Shown here piece after piece: positions 22,941 to 35,029 of a stretch of 64,000 nucleotides of DNA. Both the position numbers and the translations under genes were made by a program. Below the pieces are notes generated by a model. It ran no database searches. It saw nothing but the letters and a program-made list of their open reading frames with translations, and had not been told where the DNA came from. Numbering within the stretch: position 1 is the first letter of the stretch; the number at the start of each line of letters is the position of its first letter. Source of the stretch: Ryuthela nishihirai (Eukaryota > Arthropoda > Arachnida > Araneae > Heptathelidae). The DNA lies in assembly GCA_038380435.1 (NCBI GenBank), contig JAWZYU010000024.1, positions 52,414,613-52,478,612 on the forward strand, in the 5' to 3' direction.

Positions 22941-24945
22941 TACTTAGTCATTATGACAGTCATGGTACGCTTACTACTGAAGTTGAGGAAGAATGAGTCC
23001 ATTTTAAACAGGCTTTTTTGGAAACTAACAGTATTCTTTTAGGAAAAAAGGAGCAGAGGAGGCAGAATTATTTGAGTGATAAGGCACTTCACCTTATTTC
23101 AGAAAGAAGGAACTGCAGGAATGACCTTAATCAGTACCCTACTAGTCTTAATAAAAAGGATTACAGAGAGCTTAATAAACGTGTAAAGGATCAGTTAGCT
23201 GCTGATAGAACCTTTGGCTTGATGGCTTGGCTGACAAAGCCGAAGAAGCAGTTAGACAGCATAACAGCAGAAAGCTGTACCAGATAGTTAATGTTTTATG
23301 TGGTAGAAAACGGACAGGCATATAAGGATTGAAGGATAAACAAGGTAAGGTTATAGAAGGTGAGGATTCTGTCATGGCTAGGTGGGCTGAGCATTTCAGT
23401 GATGTTCTAAACAATGTGGTTAGTTCTACTCCCATTGTTTGTAATTGTGATAGATGCATTGGTGGCTTTAATGTTGGCCCTATAACACAATCTGAAGTTA
23501 TTTTGGCTGTTTCTAAACTTAAACTACATAAATCTCCAGGGTTAGATTAAATTGCTACGAAAATGCTTAGAGGTGGGAATGTTTCGGTTATCATATGGAT
23601 GACTGAAATTTTGAATATTTTTATGATAAAGGCATGGTTCCTAAAGATTTTATTTGAGCTATTATTATCCCTATTTTCAAAAAAAGTGATCGCAGTTCTT
23701 GTGATAACTATAGGGGTATCAGCCTACTCTGTTCCAGGTAAAGTTCTTTGCATGATTGTTCTTAAGAATTAAGAATCTGGTTGACAGGCAATTGCTTGAT
23801 GAGCAGTGTGGATTCAGAAGTGGTAGGGGATGTGTGGATCAGATATTTTCACTTAGACAGATTCTTGAGAAATGTTTAGAGTTTCAGAAACCTTTGGTTG
23901 CTAGCTTTGTTGATTTCAAAAAGGCTTTCGACTCTGTTGATCGTCATAATTTGTGGTTGATTGTGAGATCGTATGGTATTCCAGACAAGTTAGTTAACAT
24001 AATTAAAGCTCTCTATAATAACACTGAGTCGTGTATGAGAGTTGGTAAGGCTTGTAGAAATTAGTTTAGCATTATTTCTGGTGTTCGATAAGGGTGCATT
24101 TTGTTTCCTTTTCTCGTTAGTTTGGTTATTGATTATGTTATGCGAAATTCACTTCAAGGGAAAGATTGGGGCCTCAAATGGTCTGGAGATACGAAAATTT
24201 CTAATTTAGATTATGCTGATGATTTACCCCTTTTGGCAAATGATGTTGATGGGATGAACTCTAAATTTGTCAGGCAGACTGTGGTTCGGTTAATCCGAAT
24301 AGTCCACTCTTGAGCAGGTGTTTCAGTTTAATTTATCTTGGGTGCTATGTAACAGATCTTGTGATGTGTGGCATGAGATTAACAGGCGAATGGGGATTGC
24401 TGCCGGGACATTTAAGAATCTACGGAGAGTGTGGAGAAATAGGCGTATACACCTAAAGACTAAAATTAGACGGTGTAATAGTTTGGTTCTTTGCAGGGTT
24501 AGTTATGGTAGTGAAACTTGGACGCTTTGTAAACAAGATAACAGTAAACTAAATGCTTTTAATTCTAGATGCTTACGCAGTATCTTTGGCATTTGGTGGT
24601 TCATCTTTGTAAGTAATGATGAGGTTAGGCGAAGGAGTCGGCAACCTCATTTATGCAGCATATTGTGCATAGAGAGACTCAGTTGGTTTGACCATGTTGC
24701 CCGTATGGATAATCATAGATTGTGGAGTAGGGTTATGAACAGTGGGCCTTATGGCTTCAGAAAGGTGGGGAGACTTAGGATGCGGTGGACAGACAATGTC
24801 AAACAGGACCTTATTAGAATTTGTGTGCAGTGGCTAGATTCAGTAGATGTAGCTCAGGACAGATATGCTTGGAGAACTAAATTGCACCGTCTGGTTGGAT
24901 CTCCGTAGGCTGCTTGAGGATGGCTGCTTGAGGATGATGATGATG
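22926..24945 (+). mobile_element. Non-LTR (RTE-like) retrotransposon, copy 2, 5'-truncated
   Basis: Encodes, in several frames, the pre-RT linker (LGKKEQRRQNYLSDKALHL, about 23,040), the RT domain with EQCGFRSGRGCVDQIFSLRQ (about 23,800), FVDFKKAFDSVDRHNLW (about 23,910), the catalytic box LDYADDLPLL (about 24,210), and a C-terminal region (MGIAAGTFKNLRRVWRN to the stop at 24,908) of the kind found after RT in these elements. The endonuclease is missing. Stops and single-base shifts, for example after 23,550 and 24,063, make it inactive. The 3' end is GGCTGCTTGAGG repeated twice, then GATGATGATGATGAG. Clade placement is from overall motif style and is tentative. Confidence 0.85.
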
Positions 24946-24949
24946 AGTT

Positions 24950-25900
24950 CATGCACAGCGCAAGCAAAATATCTAGTTAAGTCTGTCTATTTAAAAGATA
25001 GAACCTAATGTGCGGGAACGGCGTTTGGGTTCAGTTTTATTTATAATCATTATTTTAGAAAGGACACAAATCTTTTGTAATGGTTACATTTAAAGATTAC
25101 AATCGCTTTGGTTCGTTCTAAATTTATGTCGTCATGTGAGAATTCTTTTTCCTTAACACTGTAATTTTGAAATTACTTTTCCCGCTCTATAATTCAATTG
25201 AGATAGTTCCTTTGTCATAATTTATCCCTCTCTTCTAGTGGTTTTTTTTTTCTCTAACATTCCGGTTACTAGTATTCTCGACGAGGAGACATGGCCCTCC
25301 CCTAGATTTTTGGCTCTGGGATATTATAATGACATTTTTAGTGTTTTCCATTTTACTATGGGTTTTTAAGTTGCCGCTCATATATGAATTTGGAATAGGG
25401 TAGGAATTATATTATCTGCAGTAGTTATTAAATTAGAAGTGGTATATTTGACAAAGTTTATTCTCTCTGATTTGTGCATTTGCATGTATCTCGTGCGTTA
25501 GAAGTTCCCTATTGAGTCTAGGAAACTAACATCATCTTCGATTGCTTAGTTCGACCACTTATCTACTCATATAATTTGTATTTTAAATCATATTCTCAAC
25601 ACGCCAGTGTGGTAATACCAAGGGAAATGAGAACGCAGGTATCCATTTTGCCCGGTAATTGCGGCTAATTATCTTTGCCCTGGACACTTTCCACATGCTT
25701 AATGACCATTTCTCTGTAGTGAATATCCAACTTCGTAACTAAAGCACATTATGTATCATGTAACTTAACTTTAAGTTACTTTGCCTCGTAACTTAAGCAC
25801 ATTTTGTTAACAGCAAAATATTCTTTTAAACTCAAACATGGGCATCCCAGTTAATACATCATTATTCCATGGAAACACCAGATTTTACTCTCAAAAAAAT
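24950..25900. other. No gene seen
   Basis: AT-rich sequence, no supportable feature. Confidence 0.5.
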
Positions 25901-25904
25901 TTTT

Positions 25905-26208
25905 TTATCTCCGCAAAGTTCCCCGCCCTGCCCACGGTCAGTAGGGACACCGATGGGCTTGGAAAGGCCGCCGTCCGTCGGATGGGACGTTAAGCCGTGG
26001 CCCCGTGTACGGGAGAGCCATACCCTGTGCACGTTAAAGAACACGCTGGATGGCCTTGACGGGAGGCTACTATCTGTCTCCCAACAGCTGTTCCAGTGGG
26101 TCCCCTCCCCCAACCTTCTCTGAGCCTTCGGGGTCCATGTGACCTGGCCATTTAGCCCATGGTGTGCAAAAAAGTGCCGCTCAGAGGTAAAACAACCAAA
26201 ACAACCGA
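25905..26208 (+). repeat. SINE1 copy, 5'-truncated
   Basis: Begins at the ATCTCCGCAAAG position of SINE1 and runs to an AACAACCAAAACAACC tail. Close to the young consensus. Confidence 0.9.
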
Positions 26209-26249
26209 ACTCAAAAATATTTTTTAAAAAAGACCCCCCCCCCCTCCAA

Positions 26250-26400
26250 AGCATCTTACTTGCCACAGAGATCCGATAGGAGGAGTCTTCCAGTTTATAC
26301 GCCATAGAAAGTTTGTGAGGACGGCGGGACTCAGCAGGAAAACACCACCAACATCCAACACCCGGAGCTCGATCAGTAGAGAAGCATGCTAATCACTTGG
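26250..26400 (-). repeat. SINE2 copy, diverged
   Basis: The reverse complement matches the SINE2 body: TATGGCGTATAAACTGG, then TCCTATCGGATCTCTGTGGCAAGTA. A weak head match (CTAATCACTTGGTT on the plus strand) extends to about 26,400. Confidence 0.7.
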
Positions 26401-27030
26401 TTAAATCACTATCTGGTTTGTTTTTGGCTGCACTTTAGAATGAAAATTTCTTATATGGATCATGCAATAAATAACTGAAAATTTTAAAAAAATACTGAAA
26501 TTATGAATTTTCCGCAAATAAAATTTCGTTTTCTATCGGGGATATTTATATTGCTCGATATATAATTCATTCCATTACAAAATGTTATTTTTTAAATATT
26601 TTTTTCATTTCTACACTTATTTTAGTGATCGCCAAAGTGTGGTTGGTGCATAAAGGTATTTTTAGTGGTGCACAAAATAATCCGTAGTTTCTAATTGGGA
26701 GTAATTTAAACTGAAAACCTACCCCTTCAGATATCTCTATAGCCTGCTTAAAAGTGAAAATTAAGCCCCATGCTATTTTAAAATAGTTAAAATTGCACTA
26801 ACTAATCTTCGTTCTTAGGGGAAGAAAACCACTCTACAATAACTGAACAAATTATGAAATATATTATTTAACTAGAAATCGAATTACTGTTAAATTTATT
26901 CATTCTATGACTAATTCTCCATATGATATTTCACTGTGATTATGAACCTTTTATGTTTGAAAACTGCAAATAATATTTAATTTCATAATGAACTGTAGAA
27001 AACAGTACAATAGGCTCCTACCGATCGCGT
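26401..27030. other. No gene seen
   Basis: AT-rich sequence, no supportable feature. Confidence 0.5.
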
Positions 27031-27032
27031 GG

Positions 27033-27392
27033 GGCGAGGATGGCTCAGTCAATAGCGAGCCAGACTCGTAATCTGCAGTTATCAGCGTATCTCCCCAAAA
27101 CTACCCGCCCTGCCTCGGTCAGTAGGGGACACCGATGGGTTAGGAAAGGCCGCCTTTCCTAACCCATCGGACGTTACTTAAGCCGTGGTTCCGTGTGTGG
27201 GAGAGCCATATCCTATGCAATTTAAAGAACTTGCTTGATGTCCTTGACAGGAGGCAACCTTCTGTCTCCCAACAGCTCTCCAGTAGATCCTCTCCCCCCA
27301 ATATTCTCGAGCCCTAGGGATCCTTGTGACCTGGCCATTTAGTCTATTGTGTGCAAAAAAAAAAATGCCGTTCAGAGGAAAAACAACCCAAC
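27033..27392 (+). repeat. SINE1 copy, near full length, moderately diverged
   Basis: tRNA-like A box GGATGGCTCAGTCAATAGC and anticodon-region CTCGTAATCTGCAG are present, but the B box has decayed. The body continues to the AACAACCCAACC tail. At 27,138-27,165 the usual sequence is replaced by a hairpin, GGGTTAGGAAAGGC and its complement. Confidence 0.85.
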
Positions 27393-27524
27393 CTTGCCGA
27401 TTACGCGGGCTACATTCCTGAAGATTCCTATCGATAAATGGTCTGTGGGAAAAGGGGGTTTAGGGCTAACAAGGTTATGCACTCAGAACACAATACGGCA
27501 TATGCCAATATATAATATTTGCGA

Positions 27525-27570
27525 GGTTTGCTGATCGCGAGTCGAGTCCTCGACTCGCGATCAGCAAACC
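27525..27570. repeat. Perfect 22-bp inverted repeat, 2-base loop
   Basis: GGTTTGCTGATCGCGAGTCG (plus AG), then TC, then the exact complement. Arms are 22/22 identical. It lies between SINE1 copies with no associated gene. Confidence 0.97.
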
Positions 27571-27694
27571 AGGTGTGTTAAAATTTTCCGCGAAAACCTG
27601 CAATCGGTGAGAGCCTTTTGCATTTCTTTTTCCTTAATTGAAGGCAAACAAAATATTACAATCGACACATTTGCCCAAGATTCACAAATTCGAA

Positions 27695-27990
27695 ACTTTT
27701 TTTGCGCTGGAGCAGATTTGTAACCTAATGTTGACAGGTTCGAGTTCCTACTTACAACGTTAAAGAACACACTGGATGGCTTTGACGGGAGGCTACTATC
27801 TCTCTCCCAACAGCTATCCCAGTGGTTCCTCCCCCACAACCTTCTCTGAGACTTCGGGGTCCTTGTGACCTGGCCATTTAGCCCATGGTGTGCAAAAAAG
27901 TGCCGCTCGGAGGTAAAACAACCCAACCCTACTTACAACTTCATTGGGCGCAAATAAATGCGCTCAGAGGTGAAACAACCCAACCCCACA
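27695..27990 (+). repeat. Nested SINE1 copies: a young fragment inside an older one
   Basis: A 5'-truncated SINE1 at 27,759-27,927 is flanked by CCTACTTACAAC at 27,747-27,758 and 27,928-27,939. Outside the duplication are an older SINE1 head (GTAACCTAATGTTGACAGGTTCGAG) and an older tail (GCGCTCAGAGGTGAAACAACCCAACCCC). Confidence 0.85.
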
Positions 27991-28009
27991 CTATATCTGC
28001 TGAGATTTT

Positions 28010-28255
28010 TATTCTAACCTGGGGTTTGCCTTCGGTCAGAAAAAGGTTAGTGATGGATATGGGAAGGCTGTCTTTCGTTGGATGGGGAATTTAAACAATG
28101 ACTCCTCTTTCAGGAGAAGCACATTAAAAAACACATTCGGGAAGCTTCCATTTGTCTCCTAACAATGGTACAGTACATATCCTTCTATCTATTTCCGAGT
28201 CCATGGGTTCCCTGTCGCCTTCTGTTTAACCATAGTCTCTAAAAGAAACGAATGA
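28010..28255 (+). repeat. SINE1 copy, strongly diverged
   Basis: Recognisable by GGTCAG, GGATATGGGAAGGC, CACATTAAAAAACACATTCG and CCATTTGTCTCCTAACAA in the SINE1 order. Confidence 0.6.
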
Positions 28256-28719
28256 GGAAGGAGGGAACTCAGTTGTAACTTAAACATTTTTTAGAGGGGA
28301 AACTCTTCACACTTTTCATTCAATACAAATTAGCCCTTTTATATTAAATTTTATCACTTTTCTTTTTTACTTTTGAAAATTGAAATACCATTGGAAAGAT
28401 TTATAATTGAGATATTTTAGACTACTTCTGATCAAATGATTAAAAATAGAGGCGCGAGAATTTTCAGATATAAAGCTGGTTATTACACAATTTGCTATTA
28501 TAATTTCATAAATGAACCGAGAATATAGCTCATTGGTGTAAAATGTTTGATATGAAGGATCTGATCACTTTTTGCAAGATTATAAATTATTATGTAATAA
28601 TCGATTTATTAGTGTTTCTAAACATCATTAAGATATGTAGTCGACCTTTTTTGTGTAAACAGTTTAGCTTTAGTCATGCGTTCACATTTGATAACATAAA
28701 TTTAACTATTCTAAATTTC

Positions 28720-28835
28720 TGTTGTGGTCACGCCATCCTCACGACCTTCTACTATGGCGTATTAAACTGACAGGCTCCTGTCAGACCTCTGGCAAGCAGC
28801 TGCTTGAGGAGGTATTTATTTATTTTTATTTACAA
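28720..28835 (+). repeat. SINE2 copy, 5'-truncated
   Basis: From CGCCATCCTCACGACCTTC through ACTGACAGGCTCCTGTCAG and GCAAGCAGCTGCTTGAGG to a TATTTATTTATTTTTATTT tail. Confidence 0.9.
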
Positions 28836-29560
28836 ATGAAATGTTATTTTATAATAGAACATAGTTATTTTTAATTGGAACTACATAAAAACTTAAAAGC
28901 TTACTTGAATTAAACATTTTTTTTTATCTCATTTCCATACACCTTCGCTTTTGTTAAGCTTCTGTAAGAAGTTTGGTATTTTTTAGGTGCATAACAGCAC
29001 ATCTGGCAATATTTTGTAGAAATAATAAATAATACTGGACAGTTGCATAGAACAAACAAAAATACCGGTTGTTTTCCAATACTTGCTCTGCCTGTAAATA
29101 AGAAAAAGCATCTTTGTTCTCTGCAGCCTGCGGCAAAAGGCATCACTTGCTCTGTCACAGTTATTGACATTCTCTGGTGGTACATGGTTTCTACAGTTGG
29201 AGACAGAAAACAGACCACTAACGTTTTTACGTGCTCGCCCGCAAAGACTGGTTGGCAGAAGGGAAACAAAAATATAGGCTTGCTTGCTTTACCTCTGATG
29301 GCACTTTTTTGCTACATAGTAGGCTAAATGGGCAAAATATAGTGAAAGTTCCTTATTCTGCGTTTTATACAAAGTTATTGTTCGAAATAGGAGATGTTGC
29401 ATTTTAGGTGCATCGATATCAGAACCTTTCGAAATCGTCGTTGTTTTTGTAAAGGGAAAGCACCTTGTTTACTGTATATCTGAAATAATGAAAGCGTCAC
29501 TCTGAGGTGAAAACACAAAACCCCCAATTCGTGTATGTAAATAATGGAAATGGATCTCAT
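28836..29560. other. No gene assigned
   Basis: Open frames of 60-119 codons overlap on both strands at 28,910-29,330. The minus-strand one has a hydrophobic, Cys-rich stretch, but I recognise no family and see no splice context. A SINE1-tail-like fragment (CACTCTGAGGTGAAAACAC) lies at 29,497-29,521. Confidence 0.35.
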
Positions 29561-29564
29561 ATAC

Positions 29565-29780
29565 AAGGGGCGTTAAGCCTTGGCCCCTTCTATATGAGAT
29601 ACATCCCTGTACACGAAAAATGGAAAAAAACAAAGAAGCGTCAATGACCTTGTTGGAGGGTCCCATCTCTCTCCTAACAGCTGTCGAATGGATGCCCCTT
29701 TCCAATCTTCACTGAGCTTTTGGAGGTCCTTATGATATGACCATTGAGACCGTCGTGTGTAAGAACTGTCTAACCTATTT
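29565..29780 (+). repeat. SINE1 copy, strongly diverged
   Basis: GGCGTTAAGCCTTGGCCCC, TCTCTCCTAACAGCTGTCG and CACTGAGCTTTTGGAGGTCC follow in the SINE1 order. Confidence 0.7.
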
Positions 29781-29989
29781 TTCTTCTTTTTCCACAATAA
29801 GTATCGATTTGTGGTTCAGGTCTGCTTCAGAAATGAAACAGTTTAAAATTTGAAATATAAATCTCAAAAACTTATGGGGGAAAATGCAAGAAAAACTCAT
29901 TATCAGACCGTAGTTTCACTAAGAGTTAAATTTAAAGAGCTAAAATTTTTATTTCTAGTTTTCTATAGCTCGTAGGTTTCCACAGATCA

Positions 29990-30645
29990 CGTTTAGCAAA
30001 CTTTTTTAGGTCGTGATCCAAAATTCAAATTTCCAAAATTTGTGCGGAGAGTGTCATAGGCTATAAAAATATTGACCCCCATGTTTCTTCCCCCTTAAAA
30101 AAAAGGGGAAGTATGAAACGATTGTTCCGTTATATTTTCGGAACGTGACGGCCGAAAGTAATGTTATTCGTCAAATGAAAGCTTGTGCCGCGGGGAGTGT
30201 CATAGGCTATAAAAAATTGACCTCCCCATGCTTTCTTCCTCCCTAAAAAAAGGGGGAAATATGAAAACGATTGTTTCCCTATATCTTCCGAATATGAGGG
30301 CCTACAATTACTTGTTAGGTGTGAAATGAAAGCTCGTATGAGAACCAACGTAGACACCTTAGAATTCCCGTCTTCATTCTCCTCCCCCAAAAAGGTGGCT
30401 GATTTTCGCGGTGGTGGACCTTAGGAATTATATCACAAATTAAAGCTTGTGATGTCCCTAATGTCATGGACTACTTTAAACATGACTCCAAATAAAAGGG
30501 GAGGAAAAATGTCGATGTTTCAGAATATGTATATGAAAGTTTCTGAAGGTAGATGCTTTTAATGTCAAAGGAAAAATATATATAAATTAAAAAATTAAAA
30601 AATACTTATTTTCCCATAAGCACCGTAAAATAAAAAAAAATGAAA
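29990..30645 (+). repeat. Y-type repeat, copy 1 (internal units)
   Basis: Contains at least three internal units, each with a GTCATAGGCTATAAAAA or equivalent, a CCCCC-TAAAAAA-GGGG hairpin-like block, ATGAAAACGATTGTT, TATCTTCCGAA and AAATGAAAGCTTGTG. The 3' part (TTTCTGAAGGTAGATGCTTTTA, then an A/T-rich end) matches the 3' part of copy 2 at 36,780-37,510. Confidence 0.75.
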
Positions 30646-30649
30646 TACT

Positions 30650-30765
30650 CCCTCAAGCAGCTGCTTGCCACAGAGATATGACAGGAGCCTGTCAGTTTAT
30701 ATGCCATAGTAGAAGGTCTGAGAGGATGGCAGGACCTCAGTAGAAAAACAACACAAACGTTGTCT
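30650..30765 (-). repeat. SINE2 copy, 5'-truncated
   Basis: CTCAAGCAGCTGCTTGCCAC, GACAGGAGCCTGTCAGTTTA and ATGCCATAGTAGAAGGTCTG are the complement of the SINE2 body. It abuts the end of Y copy 1. Confidence 0.9.
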
Positions 30766-30899
30766 GTTCGTTATTGCACTTTTGACATTCTTGCTATTAA
30801 CAATTCCTTTCTCCCTTCAACTGGTTTTTACGTATACCGCAAAGAGGACAGAGAAACCTAGAAACTACTTCTAGCTAATACAGGCCTTCTCATGCAAGG

Positions 30900-31279
30900 G
30901 GGCGCGGGGGTGGCTCAGTCGGTAGCGCGCCAGGTTCGTAATCTGAAGTTTCCAGGTTCGAGTCCCAGCTGGGTCAGCGTTGAGATTTATCTCCGCAAAA
31001 CTCCCCGCCCTGCCCACGGTCAGTAGGGGACACCGATGGGCTTGGAAAGACCGCCGTCCGTCGTTTGGGACGTTAAGCCGTGGCCCCGTGTGCGGGAGAG
31101 CCATACCCTGTACACGTTAAAGAACAGGCTGGATGGGCTTGACGGGAGGCTACCGTCTCCCAACAGCTGTTCCAGTGGGTCCCCTCCCAAACCTTCTCTG
31201 AGCCTTCGGGGTCCATGTGACCTGGCCATTTAGCCCATGGTGTGCAAAAAAGTGCCGCTCAGAGGTAAAACAACCCAAC
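30900..31279 (+). repeat. SINE1, full length, 12-bp target-site duplication
   Basis: Begins at the GGCGCGGGGGTGGCTCAGTC head. It has an A box (TGGCTCAGTCGG), the CTCGTAA-type anticodon region as TTCGTAATCTG, and a B box (AGGTTCGAGTCCC), then the full body and AACAACCCAAC tail. TCTCATGCAAGG flanks it at 30,888-30,899 and 31,280-31,291. Retained CpGs and low divergence show it is young. Confidence 0.95.
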
Positions 31280-31849
31280 TCTCATGCAAGGATATCCAAA
31301 GGCAAGAAGTCAATACATTGCCAATACACAACACAACGTATGCACGTGGAATAGTGGCTAGCTCACTAACCACTGTTATCGTTTAGTATTAGCTTTTTAA
31401 AAACTTTTGAAATAGCTAATAATTTATTATTTTGTGAAGTTTTAAATCTGAGAACAGCGTTATCCATCATCTTTGTTCACCGAGTTTTTCGTGCATCAGG
31501 GTAAGCTGTAGTGGCGCCTGGAACAGCTGAACCAACATCATTATGTTTTAACGCTGCCTGCTTGTTGCAAAGTGTAAACATTAAAATGACTGATATTATG
31601 ATATTATCAGACCAAACGAAAGTATAATTTGAAGACAGCTTTCTTTCTCAGCTGAATATTTTTAACAGAATCTATTTATAGCTCGTTTAAAAAAAAAACA
31701 TTATTCGTATTGTCACTATCTGTACAGATTCAAAATTTTTGATTTTTGAGATAATGAAAAATTCTTTTTATGTTGGATAGGTAGTATTAAAGTATTAGGA
31801 TTAGTATTTTCTGAATCTCGCAATTGTTTCAAATCTAAAACCTCCATAC

Positions 31850-32205
31850 ATACAATTCCAGGCTTGTAATCTGATGTTCCCAGGTACCAATAACGCCGCC
31901 CTGTCCTCGGTATCTTCTTCTTTTCTCGTTTTCTCTTTTATTTTCGTTTCCTTTTTTTGCCATCTGATTGAACCAAGTTTCTTGATATCTTAAATGATTA
32001 GACATAGAATTATTTCTTTGCATAGTAGCATATTTAGCTAGTTCATCTAAATAATTTGTAACGTATTAAAGAATATCGTCTTGATTCTTAATTTAAAATA
32101 TGCACTTTTTTAAAAGAAAAGCCGCCGTCCGTCGAATGGAACTTTGAGTCATATTCTGTGATAAATTACACTCTATAGTCTTAACAAGATGCCATCTTTC
32201 CAGGA
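31850..32205 (+). repeat. SINE1 copy, diverged and interrupted; small X-type fragment just upstream
   Basis: CAGGCTTGTAATCTGATGTTCCCAGG and CCGCCCTGTCCTCGGTA (31,858-31,913), then CCGCCGTCCGTCGAATGG (32,121) match SINE1 with about 190 bp of unrelated A/T-rich sequence between. AATGAAAAATTCTTTTTATG at 31,754 followed by TTGGATAGGTAGTA is the X-type signature. Confidence 0.6.
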
Positions 32206-32209
32206 ATTC

Positions 32210-35029
32210 AAAAGGTCTTTCTAGTCGAAGTGAAAAATTATAGTAATTCTTATACATTTTATTTCTATTCACGGTATTAGGATACCAGGAATCATATCGA
32301 ACTTTTCCTGTATAATAGCATATTTAGTTAGTTACATGTAGATAATTTTATCATTATTAAAAATAGTTATTTTAATTCTGAATCAGAAAAAATTGTTTTA
32401 TACTTTTTAAAGCAGTTTTACGGCTACCGCACAATTATCTCAAATTAAGGCAGCATATGTTTTAGTGAAGGACAGATTTCTTTCTTTTGTAAATTTTTAA
32501 TTTTCAAGCTGGAGTTAAAATGTAATGGCACCTCTCTTTTACAGAAGATGAAAAGTTGTGTGTCGCAGCACATTCCACCCAAGGAGAATTTCATCGCTCA
32601 GAATCGTATCATTATTTAATCGATATAAATTATTAGCTGAACCACTTCACTAGCAATTGTGTTAGCATCACTTGCAAAGCTGACGGTCGTGTATCTTTCG
32701 GGGCCTCTTTCGAAACTGCCATATGTTCTCTATTTGCATTACTGTCTCAGGCACTACTTTCGTAAATTGCCTTTGCAAATCCATCAGTGGTTCCTTTCTT
32801 ACCGAGGGAAAAGTAGTGACAACCGAGCAAAAATTTATTTCTGGCAATGATCGGATACTGAATGTGTGAATTCATGATCTTGACAGTTTTTTTTTCACTT
32901 AGTTTTAATTTAAAAATGATAAAAAAATCCTTCAGTATATTACACTATTACAGACCATTGTGTATCTAAATGTGAGAAATTAGTGCATACTCCTAGATCG
33001 TCTGAGATGGAGAGATGTTCTTTGTTGCAACTCCTTCCCATTTGTAACGTTCTCCAATAAATTTCAGTTTGTCATTATGGAGAATGTATCAATTCGGAAA
33101 ACCCATATTAAGGCTAATATTAAAACAGTTGAAATATTTCATTATCCTATAATTATCCCAATTTAAAATTTTTATATTAACACAGAGAAATATAATTGAA
33201 AATGATCATGCATTTTATTTTAAAAAAAAGAACCGATACATGATTTTAGTGTCAAAATAATTTAATATTGCCTTCAAATATTTTTGTTGAAAATACTCTG
33301 TGTTCCTATTATGGAGGTTACAGAATGGGAGCAATCATGTTGTCAGTTTGTTTTACCCCTGAGCGACACATATTTTTGCTCAAGAGGTTAAATAGTTCAA
33401 GAAACTCAAGTCTCGTGGTAGATTAGAGAAGAGACCCAATGAATAATTCGATGGGGCGGACTTGAAGCACTAGTCTACCCCTCTAGTTAAGGCTCCTACC
33501 TCTAGTGTTTTCTTGAACAGGACAAGGTTTGGGTGTGCTCCAAAATCGTCCAATTCGACTAACGAAGGCCCTTACAAATCATGCTCCTTGTAAGCTTCGC
33601 TGCAAAAGTGTTTGTGGGGTACGAGGAAGGTATTTAGTTAAAACTAACCATACAGCATCATGTGCAGAGTTTTAAAACAATCGAATAATAAAATTGTAAC
33701 TTAATTGGGAATATAGATTTAAACGTTTTAGTGATCTGAAACAGTAATTTTTTAAATGTAAAGCGTATTATCTTCGATATTAGAAGAAATCGAAACTGTA
33801 GTTTTATTTTTGTCATTCGGATGGATTCGGAGAGATTTGCTAGGAAAGTTAAGTTAAATTTCAAAGAGTTTTAAATTGATATCAAAATTAGATTTGTAGA
33901 TTAGAGATTAATTACGATGTTTTCATTTCCTTGTTTAAAAAAAATATTAATATTTCATCTTATAATTTTACGCGCGTATATTGCTGATGAAAGAAGCTTG
34001 AGGGAAAAAGCGAACTTTTTTTTCGCCTTTAACTGGAATGTGCAAGTCATCAAAACTTATACTGCCGAGCCATCGGATAGCGCTGTCAGCATAATTCTGA
34101 CTGAACAGGTAATAACGCTGAGCTTAATACAAGTCACGATCTGAAGCTAATGTACAGGCAGAGCATATCAATTGCTTGCGAAGTATGGCTAATAAACAAT
34201 GAAATGGTCTGCTTTGATTTATTCTTGCCTAAAAAGCTTCGGTAATCAATTCGATCTATAGTAGAAGCTTTTAATGATTTTTGCTTAATCATTTTACTTT
34301 AGTTCCATTTTTTTGCTTAATAAGGTTAAGTAGGTTGGAGTAGTAATTTTTGTTAACAGTCACCGAGCATTTATTGTATGAAACTGAAACGCTAATTTTG
34401 TTTCCTTACTCTGGAATTTTTTTTATCAAAGCTATAATCCAGTATTTTTGTTAATTTTACTTGAATTCTGTTTAGAAGAGCTGCAGCCTACTCAGGAATA
34501 AATATGGTGGGGAATATTATGAGATGGAACATAAATGCACGTAATTAAAGCTGCCCCACGAGCTTAAGCTGTTTAATTAATTAATTAATTATAGACTTTT
34601 TTTTACCTATTACCAGGGATTTCATTCCATTTTAGTAACAACCTGTTCTCATTAGTGGTAATTTTTATTTTACTGTTATTTTAAACATACAATGATATGA
34701 AATCACCTTTCTCGGAGTCAGTAAATAAAAGAACACCCAACGGTTCTCTTTTATTACGCGTATTTATGTTTCATTATTACTGAATGTTTTTTTTACTATG
34801 TTAATCCTTGTTATTTAAAATTATTTTCTACAATTTTTTTAACGACTAGTCGGTCTCATCAGTGTGAACTGACTGGATTGCGCAATTGATGACCTTTGTA
34901 TTCCTACATCGCAAAACTTCACTCTTTCGGTAGTCTACTGGAACAGGAACATACACTTTCAGTAAAATTTCTGCCATCTTATTACGCCGTACTATTGGTT
35001 AGCCACAAAAACTCCAATTATAGAAGTTA
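32210..35029. other. No gene seen
   Basis: AT-rich sequence. A GC-richer, CpG-containing patch at 33,340-33,620 (for example GATGGGGCGGACTTGAAGC) differs from its flanks but gives no recognisable protein. Confidence 0.45.

Noticed and set aside
28910..29327. Overlapping 94- and 119-codon frames on opposite strands
   Set aside because: No recognisable family and mutual overlap; retained only as an unassigned region.
33330..33620. GC-richer patch that might be part of an LTR element
   Set aside because: No paired repeat, primer-binding site or coding sequence could be found to support it.
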